From Zygnema cylindricum (lineage: Eukaryota; Streptophyta; Zygnematophyceae; Zygnematales; Zygnemataceae), in the NCBI GenBank assembly GCA_037447655.1, contig JBBHKE010001969.1:124001-188000 (forward strand): a DNA stretch of 64,000 nucleotides, read 5' to 3'. Both the position numbers and the translations under genes were made by a program. Positions 35,412 through 46,790 of this stretch are shown piece by piece (position 1 is the stretch's first letter; the number at the start of each line of letters is the position of its first letter). Under the pieces are notes generated by a model that worked only from the letters and a program-made list of their open reading frames with translations, was not told the DNA's origin and did no database searches.

Positions 35412-37712
35412 ATGGGGGACACATAATTGCAGGTTATGGGCCCACCCTCTAGGGTGCCCATATTCAACGGATCTCGGTTCATTTACTAGGAAGCTATGTT
35501 GACAGGGGCATTGTGTGAGAAACGATACTGGGGTATTGTTAGTGGACAAGTGAAACGTCCGTCTCAAGGAACTCCACCAGGGTTTGGAGGAGTGAGGTTT
35601 TCTGTAGTAAGATCTGCTCCAGCGGAGGAGAAAGATGATGGGGACAGCAGTGTGTCTGAAAAGGGGAAAGGAAAGGAGACACCTCTCACCCCTATTGCCA
35701 CGGCACCCGGAGCTGTGGCCATGAAGACCGAGGAAAATGACATTCAGATGTGGGAGTACACCAACATGAATGCCAGACACTTCATTCTGAGGCACCTCAC
35801 TCAAGCTTTGGCGACCTCTCACCTTACATCTTCAAGGCCGAGGAGTTGTGGATGACCTTAGTGGAGATCTATAGAGCTGGCACCATTCAGGAGCTCCAGC
35901 TGGCTGAGCAAAGGCTAATGAGTTACACTTTGAAAGGAGGAAAGATGTTGGACTATTGCAGCGATCTCTCTTGTCTGTACATGGAGATGGAAAGTGACGG
36001 ATAGACAGGCACTATGAAGATGAAAGTTAACACTGTCATCATGAAGTTGCTGGAGGAGTAGGAAAATATAGTGTACCGAGTGCAAGAAATGGATGATAGT
36101 GCTTGGAAGTGGAACACCGTGGTCCGAATGATACTTGTGCAGGAGAACACCGTTGAGATCCGGAGAGGAGGAAAGAGCGTTCAAGCTCTAGCTGCCGAAA
36201 CGGACCGGTGGAGGAAGGATCCGAAGAAGCCGTACAATTACATCAAAGGGGAAAAGGACCAATCTGGAGAACCGAGGACTCCAAAGGGCCTTTGCCATTT
36301 CTGCAAAAATTCGGTGCACTTCATAGCTGATTGCATCAAGCTATCGGAGCTAAGGCCTCAAGAAAATGGAGGGGGTTCTTCCGAAGGGAAGAAGAAAGCA
36401 CTTGTGGTCACACGAGTGAAAGGAGAGACGAAGGAGGACGAGTCTTCTAAGGAGGAAGATGGGGAGCTTTTTCTTGACGAGAATCTAGAGGAGAAGGAGA
36501 TACCTCGGAAACAAAAGTGTGCCCTTGGAGCCATTCGGGAAGCTCCAGAGAAGGGATGGATCATCGACTCAGAAACATCCATGCATATGTGTCGTGACAG
36601 GCACCTCTTCACTAAGCTAAGAAAGATCCCTACTGTGGAAATAGAGTATGGGGATGGGAGAGTAGTTACCACAGATCTAGTGGGATCTGTAGATCTGAAA
36701 GTCTTTGTGGAGGGTAAGACTTCTATTCTCACCTTCTCAGATGTGCTCTACATTCCTCAGCTGAGTAAGAATCTTGTGTCTACCTCTGTATTAGATGACA
36801 AGGATTTTGATACCTTCACTAGAAAGGGAGTCTTTACAACTAAGTATGGAGATGAAGTCTACTTCACAACAGATAAGGGTAGCGAAGGAATGTTTAGGCT
36901 TAACTTGAGTAATGAAAAGAAAAGTGCTTACTATGGTGGTGTCCCAAGCTTGATGATCTGGCATAAGCGTTTGGGACATGTGCATTTTAATAGGCTGAGG
37001 GAAATGAAGAAGCTGGGTGTAGTAAAAGGCATTCAGTTTGGGGATAATGAAATGATGGATGATTGTAGTGGCTGTGCCCAAGGTAAGGCTAACACACTTC
37101 CCTTTTCCAAAATTGCCACATATAGAGGTGAGAAAGTACTAGTTCTGGTCCACACAAATATATGGGGACCAGCAAGAGTACCTTCGGTTGGGGGGAAGAG
37201 GTATATGCTGACAATTACCGATGATTCGTCCAGATATTTCAGAGTCTACTTCTTAAAAACAAAGTTTAAAACACCAAAGTACTTTAAAGAATACAAAGCC
37301 TGGAGTGAGAAGTTACACGGAACCCCCATTAAGAGAATAAAGAGTGATAATAAGGGAGAGTACACCTCTAACCAGTTTGAGGATTATTTGAGAGATGAGG
37401 GAGTTCAACATCAGAAAAACTGTACCAAATAATCTAGAACAGAATGGGGTAGCTGAGAGGCTAAACCGGACTTTGGGAGATAGTGTATGCAGTATGTTGG
37501 CAGATAAGAAAATAGGATGAAGATTTTAGGCAGAAGCCATGAGCTGTGCTAACTAGATTAAAAATAAAGTCCTCACTATAGTTGTTAAAGGGATGATCCC
37601 CTATGAGAGATGGGTTGGAAGGAAACCGAATATCTCTCACTTGAAAGTAATTGGTAGTCAAGTTTACAGTCTTGACATAGATAAGAAAAACTGGAAACTA
37701 GATGCTAAAGGG
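35412..37712 (+). pseudogene. gag-pol: F1 Copia gag-pol, truncated after integrase
   Basis: gag starts in the LTR but has an early TAA (MGDT*), a further stop at TY*E, a frameshift near 35822 and stops near 36001-36060. A long frame then runs to 37432. It holds a CCHC knuckle CHFCKNSVHFIADC, a protease site altered to DSETS (the Gly of DSG is lost), the GAG-pre-integrase HxxxxGH block (WHKRLGHVHFNRL, CSGCAQGK), and integrase with HTNIWGP (Asp replaced by Asn), ITDDSSRYF and DNKGEY. After a frameshift come EQNGVAERLNR and PNISHLKVIGSQ. Everything after DAKG is missing because R1 starts at 37713. It cannot be mobile on its own. Confidence 0.85.
35432..35446 (+). other. F1 primer-binding site
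   Basis: GGTTATGGGCCCACC directly after the LTR, complementary to the initiator tRNA-Met anticodon arm. Confidence 0.75.
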
Positions 37713-38538
37713 TGTTGTTCTACAACCACCGGTGCAGGTGGTGGAGCAACAGTAGTACTAGAAGTAGACATGATACTCTGTCAGAAGCTATCAAGAATCC
37801 TACCAAACTGCTGTTTACAAGTGCTCACCAAATCTTATAAAAGCATCCAAACTTCACAAAGCTCTATCAAATTATTTAGCAACATAAACACTTACAACTA
37901 CCAAAGTTTGAGTACAATTGACCCGACAACTCTCAAGATATAATACTCAAAAGATTCCCAAAAACTGTTTGCAGTTTTATTACTTGGACGTCTGGATACA
38001 TAATGTGTTCTGAGTCCTAAGTCTTATACTTGTGTTGTACTAGCGATACAAGTGTACCTAAGAGGTACGTCAAGCTACCACGCTAATACTAGTATGTCGA
38101 GCTACCACTGAGCTACCATTAAGCTACCACTGAGCTACCCACTAAGTTGAGGTCCGTTGACTTGATTCATATCAATAGCACCTGCGTTGTCCCGTACCGA
38201 ATCATATCTAAGATAACAGCTGCTGCGTTGTCTGTACGGATCATATCCAGAGTAACCGCAGCTGCGTTGTCCTGCCTGTGTCGCAGCTTTGCTGCTATGC
38301 TACTGCGTTGCTGTGTCTGCATAGCACCTGCGCTGCTGCGCTGTTCTCTCTGCATAGCAGCGACGCTGCTGCGCTGCTCTCTCTGTATAACAGCTGCGCT
38401 GCTTTGTTGCTCTATTTGCATAGCAACTGCGCTGTCGTGTACTGCACTCAAGTGATGGCGCATGTCCTTACACTACAAATTACCACCTTTCTAACGTCTT
38501 ACTAATTTGCTGAGGCTGAAAGCTTTCCAAAAACAACA
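37713..38538 (-). repeat. R1 3' LTR
   Basis: 826 bp, TGTTG...CAACA on the minus strand. It contains imperfect ~40-bp GCTGCGCTG/TTGTC repeats at about 38165-38450 shared with the 5' LTR and partly with R3 LTRs. Confidence 0.85.
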
Positions 38539-38555
38539 CTCCCCTAAAGCTTTAG
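38539..38555 (-). other. R1 polypurine tract
   Basis: On the minus strand AAAGCTTTAGGGGAG abuts the 3' LTR, the plus-strand priming site of LTR retrotransposons. Confidence 0.75.
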
Positions 38556-38698
38556 ACTTAGTATACCGGTGTAGCTGCGATTACAAACTAGCATAGCATC
38601 GCAGCATAGCAATATAGCAATTAGCAAGTAACCCAGTCCCACTATATCTCAATGTTGGACTTATCGCAGCGTGGGAGTATATCAGTGCAGCAATCCAG

Positions 38699-41600
38699 CT
38701 ATTTACTTAATCCTACTGCATCCCTACAATACTCCAGCTTAGGAGCAGGAAGAGCTTTGGTTAGCATATCAACAATCAATTTTGCATTGGGCAAATAACA
38801 TGTTTTAATCACTCTAGAGAACACTTTTTCTCTTACAAAGTGTAATCTTACATCCATGTGTTCGCTTTTGAAGTGGTGACTTGGGTTAGAAGCAATGGCA
38901 ATGGCAGCTTGGTTATCACACCAGATCACCTGTGGACCAACCTGCATGTATCGCAATTCTTGCAACATGGATTTCACCCATAAGAGTTCTTTGAGGGCTG
39001 AGCTCGCTACCATATACTTTGACTCCATTGTCAACTGTGCAGTAACCTTTTGAAGTTTGTTGCTCCAGCAGCAAGTCCCGTTCCCAATTTGTAGAACGAA
39101 TCCCGTGGTGGACTTTCGGCATGGCATGTTGCCATAGCTTGCATCACACCACGTTTGCAGTTTTACTTCTCTTCGGCCTATTGTGAGTTTGACGTTTTTG
39201 GTTCCTGCCAAATATCTTAAGACTCTCCTTGCTGCATCAAAGTCAGATTTTCTCAGAATCTATAGACTTCTGCTCAGTACCCCAAGTGCTGCAGCAATGT
39301 AAAGACGGGTACAGTTCATGAAATATATTAAGCTTCCCACTATCTGTCTATAAGGTATTAGTTGCATTGGATTATTCTCCCCTGACTCTAAATACTCGCT
39401 AATAATGACACCTGGTTCTGTCTCTTCTCCCTCTAACTTTTGCTGAAACTCCATTGGAGTTAGACATCTTTTTTCCCCCGCATTCTATAGTCATCTAACA
39501 TGTTTCCAATAGCCTCTTTTTGAGTGAATTTTATTACTTTCTTATTTCTGTCCCTCTCTACTTGAATACCCAGAATATATTTCGCCTCACCGAGATCTTT
39601 CATCTCGATTCGTGAGTTTAGAGCAGTTTTGATTTTATGAATTTCATCCATTGAGTTGCTAATTAATAGTAAATCATCTACATACAACGCTATATACACT
39701 ATCCCATATTCACCCTTTAGAACGTAGACAGAGTGGTAAAAACTTATCCTTTGAAATCCAAGACTGGTCAAGAATTCATCAAGCTTAAGATTCCATTGCT
39801 TAGGGGCCAGTTTTAGGCCGTACAAAGATTTTAGCAACTTGCATACTAACTGCTCTTTTCGTGGTTCTGCATACTTTTCAGGTTGCTGCATGTAAATGGT
39901 TTCTTAAAGTTCTCCATGCAAATAGGCCGTCTTTACATCCATCTGATGAATTTCCATATCTTCTATAGCAGCTAGGGACAGCAAAATCCTAACTGTTGGA
40001 AATCTTACAACCGGAGAAAATGTTTCTTCAAAATTGATTCCTTCCTTTTGATTCTACCCCTTCCCCACAAGTCTGGCTTTATAGCGTTCAATGGTGTTAT
40101 CAGGATTTAACTTCACCTTGAATACCCATTTGCTGCCGATCGCTTTTTCGGTATGGAGGAAGGTCGACAAGCTCCCATGTTCGAGCCTCCATGATTGACT
40201 TTATTTCGTCGTTTGCCGCCTCAATCCAGTGATTCCGCTCTAGTGATGAGGCCTTGATGGTAAGGGTTCCTTAAGGCTGCCGGAGCAGAGTGTTGCACGG
40301 CTGCTGATCTTCTTCAGAAATTGAGATCGTCAGATCTGCGAGCATTCTGATTGCGTATTTGCAATCTGTGTGTAGCTGATTAAGCTGGTTGCGATCCACG
40401 TATATTGACTGCTGTTGGTTTGGTTGGAACTGAACAGGTTGAGGAAGTTGGAGAGAGTCTGACTACGGAGACACCATCGGAGAATGTGGCACCTACGGGA
40501 CAAGTTCTTGCATGCAATCTAAAATAAAATATTCTTGTATTTTTTGCTAATTTTTGCTGCTCTGTCATTTGAAATACATTGACGGACTCTAGTTCATCTT
40601 TGAAAATGATATTTCTTGCTACAACTATTTTGTGCCTCTGAAACACAACGACTCTCTAACCTTTTGATTGATCATCATATCTTAACAAAATACCCGGTAA
40701 TCATTTCGGTTCCATTTTCCATCTGTTCGTAGATGTATCCAAGATAAAGCATTTACTACCAAAGACTTTGAAATGGCTAACATCAGGTTTGCTACCTGTC
40801 CAGATCTCGTAAGGAGTAGATTCTATCGATGTTGATCTTATTCAATTCTTAATATAAACCGCACAAATTAGAGCCTCAGCTAGAATTTCGGATCCACATC
40901 TTTATCCGCAAGCATCAATCTCGAGCTCTTTGTGAGGGTTCTATTTAATCTCTCCAACGCCTTATTTTGTTTCGGTGAATATGGAAGAGTCAACAGATGA
41001 CTTATGCCTTCTTCGAATAAAAAGGTTTCAAATTATTACGCAGTATATTCACCACCATTATCGATCTGAGCTGCAAAATAGGTAAATTATGAAGGTTTTC
41101 TACCCACGATTTATAGTGTTTCAAGTGACCAAACACTTCCCTTTTTTCTTTCATGAAGTAAAACTTTTGTAAACCTGGAGAAATCATCGGTGAATGTTAC
41201 CATATATTTCATCCCCCCAGCAGATTGAACCTTCGCCGGACCAAAAACATCCGAATGAATTTGTTGTAAAAGTCTCGCTGACCGATGCTCAGACTCTTTA
41301 GGAAATGGTAGTCTGTAGATTTTACCTAGCGCGCAACCATCACATGTTTTGACTTGCTGATCTGTGATTGATACACCTTCTATTTTTCCAGCAATAACCA
41401 TTTTTCTCAAACTATCAAAGTGTACATGGCCTAATCGTTTATACTACAACTCATTTGAATGCAAAGCACCGGAGTACAAAACATCATTCTCCTTAATATT
41501 AGCCATATCCATTTGGTACATCTTGCTATCATCTCTTGTACCTGTAACTGTGACTTTGCTATTTTTCCTAACAACTTGTCTACCATTTTTCAAATGAACC

Positions 41601-42588
41601 TCAAAGCCCTTACTTTCTACCAGGGACGTAGAAAACAGATTTTTCTTAAAACCAGGTACAAATAAGACATTGTGAAGAGTTCTTTCAATTGCTTTGCCCT
41701 CCACATCCATTAACAAAGACACATCACCCACAGCACGAGTCGGAAAACATATTCCACAAGCATAATAAATATTTTTCTCCGGCGTGGTTTTCAGATTTTT
41801 GAAGATGTCTTTGTTCCAGCACATGTTTGATGACGCTCCCGTGTCCATTATCCATCCAGGGTCCTTTGTGCCCTCCATTGCTGCCGCCAAAGCAAATAGA
41901 TCTGTTTTTTCCTCTTCAAAAAATGTCAAAGTCTCATCCTGGGGTGAAGAAGCCGCTGAAAATAATGCATTTCCACGAGTTGTAGACCCCGTGAAGTTTT
42001 TGTAAAACTGACTTTGTTGCCATCCTGGCCTGTATAAACCTGTATCGTTAGCTTTCTTAAGCTTAGTACAAAATCTGTATCCATGACCTCTCTCACTACA
42101 ATAAAAACATGCAGTGTTGGATTGTCAATTTCCACCCTGATTAAATTGTATGAACTGATTAGACTGATTTTTTTGCTGATTAAACGGTACTTTCCTTTCA
42201 AATTCCAAATTAAAAGCCTCTACGTGCTCAACATTGAGAGTATTAGATGTAGCTTCCTCTTCTAGCAAAATACTGATAGCTAATTGTAAAGTCCAGCTAG
42301 CTTTATCTTTTTGTTTGAGCATATCAGGGGCTCTTTTCATATTACAAGGGAGACCCCTCATGAGCAACGCTGCCTGTTAAAACTGAGGAAACTCCCCACC
42401 TGCACAAGCATGTGTATATACAAGGATGCGAAATTTGTTAGAATATTCAGCCATTGTACCGCCAGTGTACTTATAGTCCCAAATTTTTCCAGGCAATAGA
42501 AGTTTTTCCTTGACATTAGCCTTTTCATAATCATTTATAAGAGATTTCCAGATATCAATTGCTTTTACAATTTTATCCGAGACATAGC
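38699..42588 (-). pseudogene. gag-pol: R1 gag C-terminus, protease, integrase, RT and RNase H (broken)
   Basis: Read on the minus strand: gag capsid C-part (42588-42130), CCHC knuckle CFYCSERGHGYRFC (about 42080-42120), protease GWIMDTGASSNMC with intact DTGA, pre-integrase KRLGHVHF and CDGCALGK, and integrase HSDVFGP, FTDDFSR and DNGGEY. RT follows with ARLVGKG, VRFPTVRILLSLAAIED, LYGLKLAPKQWN and intact YVDD (39891-39460). RNase H has CDASYG, TMESKYM and WCDNQAAI, ending LTKALPAPKLEYC (39211-38699). Multiple frameshifts and stops separate the pieces (for example at 42365, 41440, 41000, 39895 and 39455). All domains are present in Copia order (integrase before RT). Confidence 0.88.
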
Positions 42589-43369
42589 TGAAATTCTATG
42601 GGCTCCATTGCCCACAGAATCGCAAATCCAAAAGAAGCTAATCTAGAGAGTGCCGACCCCAAGTTGATGTAAACCCAAATGAATGATCCCTTGACAACCA
42701 ATACCCCAAGACACCTTCACCCCTGTTGAGAGAAGACCTTCTGTGTGCTCAGTTCCACCACAGAATGCAAAGCTTGAATATGTGTTTTGGACAATATTCC
42801 CGAATTTGACTTCCCACTGAATAAGTGCCACCCAGGCACGCTAAGCTTATAACCGACTACACCCCTTTGTAGCTTCGACTCCCATGAGTTGCAGCAAAAA
42901 GAATCACTGAATTTGCTCACCCAAGCAATATGTTATGGGCGGCTGTACTGGTGGTCGTCAGATCAATTGTATTTATACGGCTTTGATTCGTTCCATGCAT
43001 CAATTGATTAATGCGGGTTTTCGTTAGTCTGCTGCGAATTAGTCCTTTGAATCAATAGCTAAATATGCGTGAAACGTCTCACGTGTATCGTTTCGATAGT
43101 AACTTAATGGATAAGGCGTTGGTCTGTTTAGTAGCCTACAGACCCCGGTTCAAATCCGGCCAGCGGCAGTATTTTGCTAAAACTAGTAAAATACTTTCTA
43201 ATTCATTCTGCCTCCTTCTAAATGATGCGGCAACCATGGCGTGCCTTTGGTCCTCTCTTTCTCTCTCTTTACAAAATAACTAAAATATAGAAGTGAACTA
43301 TTAATCACCTCTTTTCAACACTCTATTTATTTTTCCAATACAGACCTAAAAAATAAGTATATTTCAACA
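42589..43369 (-). repeat. N1 3' LTR (internally deleted)
   Basis: 781 bp. Against the 5' LTR it lacks about 310 bp (the part corresponding to about 44993-45298, with the TATA box and hairpin). It keeps the gag ATG (MEPIEFQ) and the tRNA-like module. Confidence 0.85.
43094..43168 (+). ncRNA. tRNA-Arg-like module, antisense in N1 3' LTR
   Basis: 75 nt. A box TAACTTAATGGATAAGG (tRNA-Arg type), a 7-bp stem GGTCTGT/ACAGACC in the anticodon position with a 10-nt loop, B box GGTTCAAATCC in a CCGG/CCGG T-arm. The 3' acceptor strand (AGCGGCA) has no 5' partner, so not a functional tRNA. Confidence 0.6.
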
Positions 43370-44189
43370 CTCCCCTTATTTTCTAGTCTACTTTCTTTTT
43401 AACTCCCACTAAACACAAACGTTTTTTTCTTTTTTTTCTTTTTTTTCTTTCTTTTCTCCTCATAAAACTCTAAGTGAATACCCTTGTATTTAAAGAAGTG
43501 TATTAGATGAACCGAAATAATAATTACATCACAAATTTTATTTTGCATGTCATTTGTCATAAATCCGAGAAAATACTATATCCAACTCATTTCTTTTCTA
43601 TCCACACTAAATCCAATTTCCCTCTTGCAATTCAAACAGCCAGCCCCATCTTCAATCTGCAACACACACCCAGATGTTAACCCTCTTACACGCACACCTT
43701 CATAAATGCCATCACTCCCATTAGTGATGTTAAACCCATTACCCCCCAAACTCTCCCAAAAAACAAGTGTCCCCACTAAGTTCCTTATAAGATCTACGTC
43801 TTCCGTACTCATATTTTTATCCATGATACTCACCCCATTTTTTGAACTTTCCTCACTCTCTCCCATGGAATTCTTTTCGCAATAACTTTCTATTTTTATT
43901 CCCAGTAAACATTTCTCCTACCCTAAGTCTATGAGGAGCCACCCATTGCATGCATATGATTAATGATGTTTTTGTACTAATCTGGGAGTTTTATGAGTAG
44001 TGTATTAATCTTTCTCTCCTCAGATTCTACATATATCGCACTAGCAAGCTCAACATATAACGCAACAATATCATTGCAAAACTCTATCATATTATTGCCT
44101 TTATAAACATAGGCCTCTATTTCTTGTTTTCCTAACTGCTGCCTCTGTATAGTCTCACTCTTATAAATCTGACTTAGTGTTTCCCAAAT
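43370..44189 (-). other. N1 non-coding internal region
   Basis: Between the gag remnant and the polypurine tract. A 96-codon frame (43866-43576) has no recognised domain. Confidence 0.5.
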
Positions 44190-44663
44190 TTATGAAGACT
44201 TAGTTAGATTTAAAAGAGTAATAGCTATAGACTTAGACACGCATCTAAGTATGAGATGTTTTCGTATAGTATTTTTGTATTCCCATATTTTCTTGTCGTT
44301 TTCTTCACTTTTTGGTTCAGATATAGCCCCCACAAGTGGAACCGTAGCCAAGAGCCTAGCTCCCCTCACCATAGGGGTCCCTTTATCCTTCTCCCTTATA
44401 TCCTCATCCACGGAAAGGTTTTTCCTTTCACCTTTCGTTGCACCTCAACTCCAGTTAATATTCCGCGCAGCCTTAGATGGTTCTCCATAGTAAGCTCCTC
44501 AAAAGCTAGGTGGCGGACATCTCACTTGTCTCGAAACAATTCCCCATAAGTGCTTCTCGAAAAGCAATCCCTCCATTGTAAACTCCCAATAAGTGAAGTC
44601 TGTTCCATCGAACATAGGCACCCTAGATGGTGGGCCCATAATCTGAAATTCTATGGGCTCTAT
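44190..44663 (-). pseudogene. gag: N1 gag remnant
   Basis: Minus strand: (M/I)EPIEFQ in the LTR, IMGPPSRVPMFDG across the primer site, FTYWEFTMEGLLFEKHLWGIVSRQ, stop, then after a shift DKGTPMVRGARLLA and KKIWEYKNTIRKHLILRCVS. The 5' LTR ATG has become ATA, while the 3' LTR copy keeps ATG. Clearly a relative of the F1/L1 gag, with no pol. Confidence 0.75.
44629..44643 (-). other. N1 primer-binding site
   Basis: GATTATGGGCCCACC on the minus strand, one change from the common motif. Confidence 0.7.
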
Positions 44664-45120
44664 TGCCCACAGAATCGCAAATCCAAAAGAAGCTAATCTA
44701 GATAGTGCCGACCCCAAGTTGATGTAAACCAAAATGAATGATCCCTTGACAATCAAAACCCCAATACACCTTCACCCCTGTGAAGGGAAGACCTTCTGTG
44801 TGGTCAGTTCCACCACAGAATGCAAAGCTTGAATATGTGTTTTGGACAATATTCCCCACTTTGACTTTCCCACTCAATAAGTGCCACCTGGCACGAAAGA
44901 CTCTGACCGAGTACACCCCTGTGTAGCCTGGACTCCACGGAGTCTGCAGCAAAAAGAATCACTGAATTTGCTCACCCTAGCAGTAGGTTATGACTGGTCA
45001 AAGATGACCTTTATAGTTACAAGCTCTCTTAGAGAGAGGTACCGAAATATCACTAAGTCTTAGTCTGCCTACTCATGACTACCTACTACTAAACTCTAGT
45101 CCAATAGGAACACTATATAG

Positions 45121-45155
45121 TACAAGAAGGTACGATAGGCGATGTACTTATTGTA
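45121..45155 (-). promoter_or_regulatory. GTAC-flanked hairpin in N1 5' LTR
   Basis: TACAAGAAGGTAC pairs with GTACTTATTGTA. The stem differs from F1 at several positions, including an A-T for G-C exchange. Confidence 0.5.
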
Positions 45156-45460
45156 CGGCCATTGTACAACATGGTCTACAAGGTGACATGTGCCAAATCA
45201 AGAGCCATGGTTCCTTCTCCCATCTTCTCGAGTGTCAAATAATGTGGAGCCACGTGGCACCGCGTGACGCTATCCCTAAAGGCCGCCGAAAGCTTACTGC
45301 GGGTGGCGGCTGTAATGGTGGTCGTCCGATCAATTTTATTTATACGGCTTCGATTCGTTCCATGCATCAATTGATTAATGCACGTTTTTGTTAGTCTGCT
45401 GCGAATTAGTCTTTTGAATCAATAGCTAAATATGCATGAAACATCTCAAGTGTATCGTTT

Positions 45461-45535
45461 CGATAGTAACTTAATAGATAAGGCATTGGTCTGTTTAGTA
45501 GCCTACAGACCCCGGTTCAAATCCGGCCAGCGGCA
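45461..45535 (+). ncRNA. tRNA-Arg-like module, antisense in N1 5' LTR
   Basis: Nearly identical to 43094-43168: A box, 7-bp anticodon-position stem and B box GGTTCAAATCC are kept. Confidence 0.6.
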
Positions 45536-45735
45536 ATATTTTGCTAAAACTAGTAAAATACTTTCTAATTCATTCTGCCTCCTTCTAAATGATGCGGCAA
45601 CCATGGCGTGCCTTTGTCCTCTCTTTCTCTCTCTTTACAATATAACTAAAATATAGAAGTGAACTATTACTCACCTCTTTTCAACACTCTATTTATTTTT
45701 CCAATACAGACCTAGAAAATACATAAATTTCAACA

Positions 45736-45998
45736 GTAGCCAAGTCCTCAGATATACAAAATTTCAGAATAGAACAAGCTTGCGTATTTTTCTTAGACCA
45801 TGACGGATCAGATTCATCTAGTGAACCATCCAATATGTCTAAGAGATTGACATTCTCAAAATGCATCTCCACCATATCCGCCCAGTAAACATAATTTTCC
45901 CCGGAAAAGATAGGAATTCTTGATGACTAGCCCATAACCTGTTGATCTACAACCACCAATGCAGGTGAAGGAGCAGCAATAGTAGTAGAAGTAGACAT
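45736..45998 (-). pseudogene. gag: R1 gag N-terminus
   Basis: ATG at 45998 lies inside the R1 5' LTR. MSTSTTIAAPSPALVVVDQQ reaches the LTR end; the primer site is translated as VMG, then a stop, then SRIPIFSGENYVYWADMVE and SWSKKNTQACSILKFCISEDLA up to the N1 insertion. It shows the capsid YW motif common to all families here. Confidence 0.8.
45925..45939 (-). other. R1 primer-binding site (mutated)
   Basis: GGTTATGGGCTAGTC: the first 10 bases match the initiator tRNA-Met complement; the rest has decayed. Confidence 0.6.
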
Positions 45999-46790
45999 GA
46001 TACTCTCTCAGAAGCTATTAAAAATCCTACCAAACAGTTGTTTACAAGTGCTCACCAAATATTATACACACGTTCAAACTTCACAAAGCTCTATCAAAGT
46101 ATAAAGCAACATAAACACTAAAAACTTTCAAAGTTTTAGGATAATTGACCCGAAAATACTCAAGATATAATACTTAGAAGTTTCACAAAAACTGTCTACA
46201 GTTTTACTACTTCAAAGTCTGGATACATAATGTGTTTTAAGTCCTAAGTCTTATACTTGGGTTGTACCGGTGATACCACTGTACCTGAGAGGTACCTCAA
46301 GCTACCAAGCTAATACTATTTTGTCAAACTACCACTAAGCTACTACTAAGCTACCACTGAACTACCACTAAGCTACCACTGAGCTACCACTGAGCTACCC
46401 ACTAAGTTGAGGTCCGTTGACTTGATTCATATCAATTGCAGCTGCGTTGTTCCATACCGAATCATATCTAAGATAACAGCTGCCGCGTTGTCTGTACGAA
46501 TCATATCCAAAGTAACCGCAGCTGCATTGTCTTGTCTGTGTCGCAGCTTCTTTGCTATACTGCTGCGCTACTCTGCGTACATAGCAGTTGCGCTACTGCG
46601 CTGATTTGTTTGCATAGCAGCTACGCTGCAATCTATGTATAGCTGCTGCGCTGCTTTGCTGCTCTGTCTGCATAGCACCTGCGCTGTCCTCTACTGCACT
46701 CAAGTGATGGCGCATGTCCTTACACTACAAATTACCACCTTTCTACCGTCCTACTAATTTGCATAGGCTGAAAGCTTTCCCAAAACAACA
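45940..46790 (-). repeat. R1 5' LTR
   Basis: 851 bp, pair of 37713-38538, with GCAGCTGCGTTGTC-type repeats at about 46435-46690. Confidence 0.85.

Larger units (their letters stand above)
34437..35431 (+). repeat. F1 Copia 5' LTR
   Basis: TGTTGAAATC to TAATTGCA, 995 bp. It contains a GCCATGG box (about 34583), an antisense tRNA-like module (34645-34715), the GTAC hairpin (35070-35107), a TATA box (about 35212) and the gag ATG (35412). It starts 3 bp after the TA of MITE M6. Confidence 0.85.
42589..45735 (-). mobile_element. N1: short gag-only Copia element nested in R1 gag
   Basis: 3' LTR 42589-43369, polypurine tract 43370-43383 (AAAATAAGGGGAG on the minus strand), internal 1.26 kb, primer site 44629-44643, 5' LTR 44644-45735. 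It interrupts R1 gag between EDLA and YVSDKIVKAIDIW. 5-bp flanks atagc and gtagc (4 of 5). The internal region has only a decayed gag, so it is non-autonomous. Confidence 0.85.
44644..45735 (-). repeat. N1 5' LTR
   Basis: 1092 bp, TGTTGAAATT to GAATTTCA on the minus strand. It holds the GCCATGG box, tRNA-like module (45461-45535), GTAC hairpin (45121-45155) and a CTATAAAGG box near 45010. Confidence 0.85.
37713..46790 (-). mobile_element. R1: 9.1-kb Copia element, minus strand, with nested N1
   Basis: 5' LTR 45940-46790, primer site 45925-45939, gag-pol on the minus strand, polypurine tract 38539-38555, 3' LTR 37713-38538. LTRs begin TGTTGTTTT and end CAACA and are roughly 85-90% identical, so the insertion is old. 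Outer 5-bp flanks (aaggg and catcg) do not match: the left flank is F1 integrase, the right flank is the F2 linker region, so an edge was rearranged after insertion. Confidence 0.85.

Noticed and set aside
38147-38463. Ala/Cys- and Gln/Ala-rich frames
   Set aside because: They lie in the CTGCGCTG repeats of the R1 LTR.
43094-43168. A functional nuclear tRNA gene
   Set aside because: A and B boxes are present but the acceptor stem does not pair and the anticodon-position loop is 10 nt; it lies inside both LTRs of N1.
37713-46790. Target-site duplication for R1
   Set aside because: Outer flanks aaggg and catcg do not match and come from different Copia elements.
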